This document shows, piece after piece, positions 58,296 through 64,000 of a DNA stretch of 64,000 nt (position 1 is its first letter; each line of letters begins with the position of its first letter). The notes beneath the pieces were generated by a model. The model saw nothing but the letters and a program-made list of their open reading frames with translations, was not told the DNA's origin and made no database searches. The stretch is taken from NCBI GenBank assembly GCA_021156085.1, contig JAJNBC010000003.1:62001-126000 (forward strand), written 5' to 3'. The stretch is from Gammaproteobacteria bacterium. GTDB lineage: Bacteria; Pseudomonadota; Gammaproteobacteria; DSM-16500. Both the position numbers and the translations under genes were made by a program.

Positions 58296-58327
58296 ATCTC
58301 TTTCCTCTTAAAACTCTTTATTGAGTA

Positions 58328-58358
58328 ATTATACTACACGAAATTAGCTTATGTTCAA
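58328..58358 (-). promoter_or_regulatory. Possible promoter of the 793-aa gene
   Basis: On the minus strand, TTGAAC (58353-58358) and TATAAT (58328-58333) are 19 bp apart, in the 65-bp gap ahead of the gene. The -10 is perfect; spacing is slightly long. If real, this gene is transcribed separately from its upstream neighbour. Confidence 0.4.
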
Positions 58359-58360
58359 CA

Positions 58361-59209
58361 TTACATGCCTTTAGCCGCACCAGGCTGCGCTTTTTCTTGT
58401 GCCTGATAAAGCTTAGTATCCGCCTCTGTAGGCTCATAATGCAATATTTCCAATGGGTTACCATATTTATGAATCAAAATCTGTGCCTCCACCCAAGCAG
58501 CGCGTACCATTTTATTAAATCCCGTCAATTCCACCGCCCACCCTCGCTTATAGACTTCCCGGATCATGGCTTTCGCTGTTTGCAATGCATCTTCTAAAGT
58601 TCTGGCATGAGAAAACAAATCTTTAGGCGCACCCACCAAACAACTTCCCCTATCATACACTTGAAAATGCGGGCTGCAGTCTGCTAACTGCAAAGCTATT
58701 TTATTGCCAACTGTTTCTAGATTATTTACATCCCAAATAGTGAGCGTTGCAAAACGTTCCATCAAATAATAAATTTCCACTAAGGTGAGCGGACGATCTC
58801 CTAATTGACTCATATCAGGCAAAGGCAAATCCTGTTCTAAGGCTTCCCAAACGCGAGATTTTAAATGAGTAAAATACTGATCTCCTTCCATCATGCTGAT
58901 ACGTTCTTTAATAGTGAGGCTGAATTTTGTAGTGAGTTGAGCGCCGGACGCATTCTTTGCCAAAATCACTACTTCATATGCTCCTTGAGTTCCCACTGAT
59001 GGAATGCCGCCGAACGTCCCATAGCTTGTACAAATCAATCCCTTGGTCAAGGCTCTCCCGTCCGATAACTCCGCCACAAATCGAATATCGCTGCCATCTG
59101 TCTCCGATGATTGAATAAAATCACTTAAATTCAAGGGGCCAAGTGCAGCTCCTTCATTAACAATTTGATGGGGGATTGCTTTAATTAAAACCAGGGGTTG
59201 GGCTGACAT
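58361..59209 (-). CDS. CADG/Ig-like domain orphan protein (282 aa)
   Basis: Residues about 12-98 match the cadherin-like (CADG/He_PIG) pattern: IPHQIVNEGAALGPLNLSDF, a LSDGRALTKGLICT strand, YGTFGGIPSVGTQGAYEVVILAKNASG and FSLTIKE. Such domains bind proteins or carbohydrates. The remaining helical part (100-282) is not recognised. There is no signal peptide, which is odd for this fold and could indicate a non-classical export route. AAAAGGATG precedes ATG; it starts 31 bp after feoC, so it could be read from the feo operon. Confidence 0.75.
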   Translation of the reverse strand: MSAQPLVLIKAIPHQIVNEGAALGPLNLSDFIQSSETDGSDIRFVAELSDGRALTKGLICTSYGTFGGIPSVGTQGAYEVVILAKNASGAQLTTKFSLTIKERISMMEGDQYFTHLKSRVWEALEQDLPLPDMSQLGDRPLTLVEIYYLMERFATLTIWDVNNLETVGNKIALQLADCSPHFQVYDRGSCLVGAPKDLFSHARTLEDALQTAKAMIREVYKRGWAVELTGFNKMVRAAWVEAQILIHKYGNPLEILHYEPTEADTKLYQAQEKAQPGAAKGM

Positions 59210-59240
59210 ACATCATCCTTTTCATTCCATCTCTATTAAA

Positions 59241-59459
59241 TTATACCCACTCATATATTTCTGTAAATGAAGGTCTGCACTGCATACACTGCACTCCGCA
59301 ATTGGCTGCCTTTTTACATTGTCGTACTTTACCTTTACGAACCCAGTGTCTCAGCATTTGACGAATTAATTCTTCATCGCCATTAAAATAACTGCACAAA
59401 CTACTTAGACTAGCCATTTTAACTCGCATTAAATAATGCTTAAGATCAAGCAAATTCAT
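59241..59459 (-). CDS. feoC: FeoC-like iron-sulfur protein
   Basis: A 72-aa winged-helix-like protein with a C-terminal cysteine cluster: Cys48, Cys54, Cys58 and Cys61 in CKKAANCGVQCMQC. FeoC of enterobacteria and Legionellales binds an Fe-S cluster and protects or regulates FeoB. Overlaps the end of feoB by 14 bp. Confidence 0.88.
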   Translation of the reverse strand: MNLLDLKHYLMRVKMASLSSLCSYFNGDEELIRQMLRHWVRKGKVRQCKKAANCGVQCMQCRPSFTEIYEWV

Positions 59460-61755
59460 ACTGACCCCGTTTTTTCGCAGCTAGGGTTGAATAAAAACGC
59501 ATCGCTAAAATAACGCATATAAAAACAATCACTATACCCATTACCCAGCTCAATGAAACAATGGGATGATGCTTCCACGTAGCAAGCTGATAAAAAGCCA
59601 CTGCAACACCATAAGCAACACTGGTCGTCCATATTACAGAAAATAATGCCCACCCTCGGTTCACTTCACGTAGCATAGCAGCAGTAGTCGACACACACGG
59701 AAAATATAACAATACAAAAAGTAAATACGCAATAGCACCTTTTTGCCCATTAAATTTTTCTACCATCATACCATATACACCTTGAGATACTGTATGCACT
59801 GGCGCTTGGGCTAATATAGGATTGCCTAACGCACTACTAAGCTGGCTTAAATTGAGTGGAATAGACATAAGCGCATCATGCAAACCACCCCAAAAATTAA
59901 ATACATCGCCAGACAAAGCAGCTAAATGGCCCATCTGACTATACAATGCATTTAATGTGCCAATAACCACTTCTTTTGCCAAAACTCCTGTTAATAAACC
60001 CACGGTAGCAGGCCAATTATCTTGTTGAATACCCATTGGTGCAAAAAGAGGTGTAACAAAACGGCCCATCACAGAAAGCAATGAATGGGCATCGCCTTCG
60101 CCTACGCTTAAACTACCGCCTACCTTTAAACTTCCTAACATACCTAATAAAATACAAATAGGTACAATTAATTTACCTGCTCGAAAAACAAAGCTTTTGA
60201 GTCGTTGCCAAGCCTGCAATCCCAAAGTTTTTAAATTAGGCAAATGATAAGTAGGTAATTCCATAATTAATGGCGCAGACTCACCCTGTAATAATGTTTT
60301 ACGTAATAGCAAACCTGTTAACATCGCCAGCATGATCCCTATCAGATATAAAATAAATATAATATTCTGTCCCCCCGCCGGAAAAAACGCCGCTGTAAAA
60401 ACCGCATAAATCGCCAGACGCGCACCGCATGACATAAAGGGGCTCATCATGACAGTAAGAATACGATCACGCTTATTATCCAAAGTACGCGCAGCCATCA
60501 CTGCTGGCACATTGCAACCAAAACCCACAATCATAGGAACAAATGATTTACCCGGCAGCCCCAAGGCACGCATCAAGCGATCAATGACAAAAGCGGCCCG
60601 CGCCATGTAACCCGAATCCTCCAAAAATGCAAGAAACAAAAACATCGCACCCATCACTGGAATGAATGTGACGGTGGTGCTGATTCCCTTGCCTACACCG
60701 TTAGCAAGCAAAGCAATAATCCAAGCAGGTACATTCAATTGAGCCAGCCCATGCGCCACGCCCGCCACAAAAAAAGTATGGCTACCTATATCAAAAAAAT
60801 CTTGAAAAGCACCACCAATATTAATAGCAAATAAAAACATGAGATACATTACCCCTAAAAAAATAGGGATGCCAAATAAACGATGCAACACAATACTATC
60901 AATAGTTGTAGTCCATGTTCGATGTTTGGCTGTAGATACTGTGACACAACGTGAAATAGCCTCCTGAATAAAACGATAGCGTGCTTCCGCTAACAATATG
61001 TCACTGTCTTCATTTAGCTCATCGTGAATTTTTTGTTGATATAAAGGGATTTTTTCTAAAAGAGCGCGTGAAATAAATGGGTGCACAGATAAATCTTCTT
61101 CTAACAAACGTAACGCTAGCCATTTATTGTCTAAGCCCGGCTGCTTTGGAATTTGATAGGCAATGTCTGTAACAATATCAGCGAGAAGTGCAGGATAAGG
61201 AACAACAATTTTTGATTCACTAAGCGGGCTATGGGGAATAGTTAAAGACTGTTTTTGACACTCAACTATTGTCTTTTTTAATTCTTTAATTCCTTTATTT
61301 TTGTTAGCCTCTAACGTCACGACATTACAATTAAATTCTTTGGTAAATTGATCAACTGCAATTTTGATATGCCTTTGACGTGCCACATCCATCATATTGA
61401 GTACAAGAATCACCGGTGCGCCCATTTCTAACAATTGCACTGTTAAGTAAAGACTACGCTCTAAATTACTGGCATCTAGAATATTCAAAATCCCTTTCAT
61501 CTGGCGTTGCAAAATAGCGTCACACGCGATACCTTCATCGATAGAAAAATCTGTCGAGACACTCGCTAATGAATAAATCCCAGGCAAATCGATCACTTCA
61601 ACTGTAGAGCCTTGGAAGATAAAAAAGCCACTTTTACGCTCCACCGTGACACCAGGCCAATTCCCCACTCGCTGCTGTCCACCAGTCAATGCATTAAAAA
61701 CAGTGGTTTTACCACAGTTAGGGTTGCCTACTAATCCTATCGTCAGAGAATTCAC
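59446..61755 (-). CDS. feoB: Ferrous iron transporter B
   Basis: Inner-membrane Fe2+ importer. The 769-aa protein has an N-terminal G domain with VGNPNCGKTTVFN (residues 9-21), the switch NWPGVTVERKSG, DLPGIYSL and NMMD. A helical GDI region and about 10-11 membrane helices follow, with GFGCNVPAVMAARTL and ISTTVTFIPVMGAMFLFLAFLEDSGYMARAAFV. Length equals E. coli FeoB (773 aa). Overlaps feoA by 4 bp. Confidence 0.97.
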   Translation of the reverse strand: MNSLTIGLVGNPNCGKTTVFNALTGGQQRVGNWPGVTVERKSGFFIFQGSTVEVIDLPGIYSLASVSTDFSIDEGIACDAILQRQMKGILNILDASNLERSLYLTVQLLEMGAPVILVLNMMDVARQRHIKIAVDQFTKEFNCNVVTLEANKNKGIKELKKTIVECQKQSLTIPHSPLSESKIVVPYPALLADIVTDIAYQIPKQPGLDNKWLALRLLEEDLSVHPFISRALLEKIPLYQQKIHDELNEDSDILLAEARYRFIQEAISRCVTVSTAKHRTWTTTIDSIVLHRLFGIPIFLGVMYLMFLFAINIGGAFQDFFDIGSHTFFVAGVAHGLAQLNVPAWIIALLANGVGKGISTTVTFIPVMGAMFLFLAFLEDSGYMARAAFVIDRLMRALGLPGKSFVPMIVGFGCNVPAVMAARTLDNKRDRILTVMMSPFMSCGARLAIYAVFTAAFFPAGGQNIIFILYLIGIMLAMLTGLLLRKTLLQGESAPLIMELPTYHLPNLKTLGLQAWQRLKSFVFRAGKLIVPICILLGMLGSLKVGGSLSVGEGDAHSLLSVMGRFVTPLFAPMGIQQDNWPATVGLLTGVLAKEVVIGTLNALYSQMGHLAALSGDVFNFWGGLHDALMSIPLNLSQLSSALGNPILAQAPVHTVSQGVYGMMVEKFNGQKGAIAYLLFVLLYFPCVSTTAAMLREVNRGWALFSVIWTTSVAYGVAVAFYQLATWKHHPIVSLSWVMGIVIVFICVILAMRFYSTLAAKKRGQYEFA

Positions 61756-61985
61756 ACTGCCACCTCTTCGAGTTCTAAAATGTGAGCTTCCTCTTTACGC
61801 AAACTTAAAATAAAACCCCGCACTTGGATCTTAATAGGATCTCCTAAAGGAGCAATTTGAGAGACCATGAGTTCGGTCCCCGGGATTAAACCCATCGAAA
61901 TTAAACGGTGACGATATCCTTTTTTTCCTAAAGATAGCCTCACAATGCGGGCTTTTACGCCTATTTTCATATCTTTTAACCGCAT
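61752..61985 (-). CDS. feoA: Ferrous iron transport protein A
   Basis: Small SH3-like cytosolic protein (77 aa from the ATG at 61985) needed for FeoB activity. Typical GYRHRLISMGLIPGTELMVSQIAPLGDPIKIQVRGFILSLRKEEA. The open frame extends to a TTG at 62000, but the ATG has GGGGAG just upstream. First gene of feoABC, under a Fur-box promoter. Confidence 0.94.
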   Translation of the reverse strand: MRLKDMKIGVKARIVRLSLGKKGYRHRLISMGLIPGTELMVSQIAPLGDPIKIQVRGFILSLRKEEAHILELEEVAV

Positions 61986-62033
61986 ACTCCCCTCGAACAA
62001 TACGATAATTTCGTACTTTTTTAGATGAAGGAC

Positions 62034-62063
62034 AGTATCGCTCTTTTGCTCTTAGTTTGTCAA
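62034..62063 (-). promoter_or_regulatory. Sigma-70 promoter of feoABC
   Basis: On the minus strand, TTGACA (perfect -35, 62058-62063) and GATACT (-10, 62034-62039) are 18 bp apart, 48 bp ahead of the feoA ATG. The Fur box lies directly upstream of the -35. Confidence 0.75.
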
Positions 62064-62070
62064 CGCAATT

Positions 62071-62089
62071 GAGAATTATTATCATTTAG
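62071..62089 (-). promoter_or_regulatory. Fur box of feoABC
   Basis: On the minus strand the 19-mer CTAAATGATAATAATTCTC matches the Fur consensus at 14 of 19 positions by eye, with an intact ATGATAAT core. It lies 7 bp upstream of the TTGACA -35 element, a position that allows iron-dependent repression of feoABC. Confidence 0.78.
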
Positions 62090-62113
62090 GATGCTTAGAA
62101 AAGACTTGACTCT

Positions 62114-62749
62114 CTAGGGCTTCAATACTGCTTCCAATGTTTGACGCAATTGCACTAATTGGCCATGAAAAAAATGCCCGGCGCCTGGAAAGCGAATCAA
62201 TTGCGGCCTAGGTTGTAACGTCTTTACCCATGCATATACTTCATCGGGGGAAACAATATCGTCCTCTTCCCCTTGAACAATGACCCAAGGACAAGTAATC
62301 GGAGATAATTTAGGAGACAAAAAACGGGATACCTGAGGTGCTATGCTAATCAAACGCTCTACCGAAAGTTGAGTAGCTGCAGAGGCTGCCACAAAACCAC
62401 CAAAAGAAAATCCTGCAAGCCATAATGCATCTCGGGGAAAGAGCATTTGTAGCCATTGAGCAAGCACAATAACATCTGTCGTCTCTCCTCTTCCTTCGTC
62501 ATGCACCCCTGCACTTTTTCCCACTCCACGAAAATTAAACCGTACCGTACGTAACCCTAAGTTTTGAAAAGCCCGCGCTAAAACACTGACTACTTTATTA
62601 TGGAGGGTACCGCCATATAGAGGGTGGGGGTGACAGATAATCACCGATGCCGTGGGCAAATTGCTTTCTGGAGCCGTCGTCACTATCTCTATATCACCCG
62701 CAGGCCCGGGAAATAAAAATGTACTTTCGTGAGAAGGGAAAGAGAGCAT
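62114..62749 (-). CDS. Alpha/beta hydrolase family protein
   Basis: A 211-aa cytosolic hydrolase of the COG2945 type. N-terminal HPHPLYGGTLHNKVV (residues 40-54) forms the oxyanion region; nucleophile Ser115 lies in GFSFGG (113-118); the Asp is in QGEEDDIVSP; the His is in GAGHFFHG. Natural substrate unknown. Monocistronic, between feoABC and a divergent orphan. Confidence 0.85.
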   Translation of the reverse strand: MLSFPSHESTFLFPGPAGDIEIVTTAPESNLPTASVIICHPHPLYGGTLHNKVVSVLARAFQNLGLRTVRFNFRGVGKSAGVHDEGRGETTDVIVLAQWLQMLFPRDALWLAGFSFGGFVAASAATQLSVERLISIAPQVSRFLSPKLSPITCPWVIVQGEEDDIVSPDEVYAWVKTLQPRPQLIRFPGAGHFFHGQLVQLRQTLEAVLKP

Positions 62750-62959
62750 ACCTAAGCCTTAGAGTCTACTGACATTTCGCGGTAAAAACCTAAGAGATAA
62801 TACCGCTTTTAGATATATTTAGCGAGAGGATAAAGAAACCTCTAATAAAGGGGTTATATTTTACCCCCAATTATGCGAAATGAAATAAATTTTCTTATTA
62901 TTTGCCCTATATGGAAAAAATGAAGCTATAATTAATCACTCACAAATAGAGAACTTACT
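62750..62959. promoter_or_regulatory. Divergent promoter region upstream of the 266-aa gene
   Basis: A 210-bp AT-rich region between divergent genes. A perfect TATAAT at 62927-62932 lies 27 bp before the 266-aa gene's ATG; a TTGCCC at 62902-62907 is 19 bp further up, a poor -35. GGGGTTATATTTTACCCC near 62860 is a small inverted repeat of unknown role. Confidence 0.35.
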
Positions 62960-63760
62960 ATGCCAACCTCTACTAGAAATAACAAGAAAGAAAGGGAACA
63001 CCAAGCGAACAAACTCACGAAGCAAGAAAAAAGAACCCTGGATCTTTATAGAAGACAAACCGAGAAAATAATACGCGCAACCGCACTGGAGGGGATGCTA
63101 CAGAAGGCAGAAGAGGAATTCAAAAAAGAATTAGAAAAAACTTTAGCAGAAAACGCAGAAATTAATGCGAGTCTCATAGCTCAGCTGAAGGATATAGAAA
63201 AATTTTTTAAAAACCTTGTAGAAGAACGCAAAAAATTAAATGAATTTCTTAAACAGCGAGATAAACTTCTTAAAGAAGAAGCAGAAATAAATAAGCTTTA
63301 TGCTGGAAAAGAGAGAAAATTTATACCCCTTGAAATACAACAACAGCAACGAAGCAATGAAGATGAATGCGCTAATTTGAAAAAAGAAATAAAGCAGCAA
63401 GCATCTAAATTTAAACGTCAATGCGCTAGATTTCATAATGCAATTGATAATTTACCAGAGCACGGCTTTGATAAAATGAAACGTCAAGCATGCATAGTAT
63501 TCTCTTGTTTAGCAAAAATCATGGCCGGTGCTGCAATAGGAGGAATGATGCTATCCACTGCTCCTATGGCAGGCGCTGCGATAGGAGCATCGGTAGGCGC
63601 TTTTGTAGCAGAGAAGCACTATTTAGGTAAGCAATCCATTTATAACAAAAATGTAGTTCATTTGGCTAAAAAGAGATTAGACTCATCTACACAATACATC
63701 AAAGTAACAAGTAAGAATACGCCGCAAAAACCGTGTAGTAACTTAAAGAAGAAAGTATGA
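62960..63760 (+). CDS. Coiled-coil orphan protein with glycine-zipper segment (266 aa)
   Basis: No recognised family. A long, very charged coiled coil (about residues 10-160) is rich in Lys, Glu and Gln. It is followed by a hydrophobic glycine/alanine segment (about 187-217) of the glycine-zipper type, AGAAIGGMM and AGAAIGASVGAFVA. A basic Lys-rich tail ends in NLKKKV. A coil plus a membrane-inserting hairpin is common in host-membrane-acting effectors, but there is no specific evidence. Codon use is AT-rich relative to neighbours. Confidence 0.75.
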   Translation: MPTSTRNNKKEREHQANKLTKQEKRTLDLYRRQTEKIIRATALEGMLQKAEEEFKKELEKTLAENAEINASLIAQLKDIEKFFKNLVEERKKLNEFLKQRDKLLKEEAEINKLYAGKERKFIPLEIQQQQRSNEDECANLKKEIKQQASKFKRQCARFHNAIDNLPEHGFDKMKRQACIVFSCLAKIMAGAAIGGMMLSTAPMAGAAIGASVGAFVAEKHYLGKQSIYNKNVVHLAKKRLDSSTQYIKVTSKNTPQKPCSNLKKKV

Positions 63761-63791
63761 AATTTAAAAAAAATTTTTCCCGGCTTAAAAA

Positions 63792-64000
63792 TCACAGAGC
63801 ATTTTGCAAAAAATGGCCTGTATAAGAAGCTTTATGCTTTGCGATTTCTTCCGGCGTGCCAACTGCCACAATTTGTCCGCCTTTATCTCCTCCCTCCGGC
63901 CCTAAATCAATAATCCAGTCTGCTGTTTTAATTACATCTAAATTATGTTCTATAACAACAATGGTATTTCCCGCATCCCGTAAGCGATGTAATACTTTCA
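63792..64000 (-). CDS. uvrA: UvrABC system protein A, C-terminal end (partial)
   Basis: Partial gene running off the right edge. The visible 68 residues match the UvrA C-terminus: [48 protein letters not shown] and a stop (TGA) after HFLQNAL. This is the end of the second ABC ATPase domain (His-loop EHNLD, D-loop DLGPEGG). UvrA detects damaged DNA for nucleotide excision repair. Convergent with the orphan gene at 62960. Confidence 0.95.
   Translation of the reverse strand, partial: KVLHRLRDAGNTIVVIEHNLDVIKTADWIIDLGPEGGDKGGQIVAVGTPEEIAKHKASYTGHFLQNAL

Overview
The window is a contiguous piece of a gammaproteobacterial chromosome, most likely from the Legionellales (Legionella, Coxiella, Berkiella or Aquicella-like bacteria). 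This is inferred from four things: the core gene blocks (tpiA-secG-tRNA-Leu-nuoA..N; trmJ/suhB/secF-secD-yajC), an LbtU/FslE-like outer-membrane porin, a PmrA-type tandem box upstream of an orphan gene, and several orphan, coiled-coil or eukaryote-like genes of the kind that are often secreted effectors. Base composition is moderately AT-rich. Genus and species cannot be fixed from the sequence alone.

Region by region: 1-4.9 kb holds gloB, prfC and rimI (all minus), then an orphan gene (3612-4373) behind a PmrA-like box and a small orphan. 4.9-10.4 kb is the pyruvate dehydrogenase operon aceE-aceF-lpdA (minus), with two hairpins in the aceE-aceF spacer. 10.5-13.6 kb holds ampE, ibaG-murA and a membrane-anchored SRPBCC protein. 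13.7-15.8 kb is an arnB plus stand-alone ArnA-decarboxylase pair (4-amino-arabinose route). 16-23.4 kb holds a 2-Cys peroxiredoxin, the porin, RNase T, bifunctional putA and a CDF zinc exporter. 23.5-31.5 kb is a glycan region: a GT39-like enzyme, a NifS/IscS-like cysteine desulfurase, then three paralogous GT-C-like membrane proteins around a DPM1-like GT2.

31.7-40.3 kb holds trmJ, suhB, secF-secD-yajC and queA. The gene normally between queA and yajC, tgt, is missing. In its place is a 2.8-kb accessory segment: a 408-aa orphan with a PPPY motif, a DUF2490-like protein and a small secreted Cys protein. 40.3-55.8 kb is the complete 14-gene respiratory complex I operon, preceded by tRNA-Leu(GAG), secG and tpiA and followed 3 bp later by queA. 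55.9-59.2 kb holds two orphan genes, a 793-aa coiled-coil protein and a CADG/Ig-like protein. 59.2-62.1 kb is feoABC with a clear Fur box and sigma-70 promoter. The right end has an alpha/beta hydrolase, a coiled-coil/glycine-zipper orphan and the 3' end of uvrA.

The most unusual non-coding signal is a dispersed palindromic repeat (four copies near 1.0, 12.9, 31.6 and 39.1 kb). Its terminal motif CCTTAGGATC supplies a stop codon to neighbouring genes at two copies and a ribosome-binding site at another. The host-interaction candidates, the PmrA box, the arn genes and the Fur-controlled iron uptake together suggest a host-associated or intracellular lifestyle; this is an inference.
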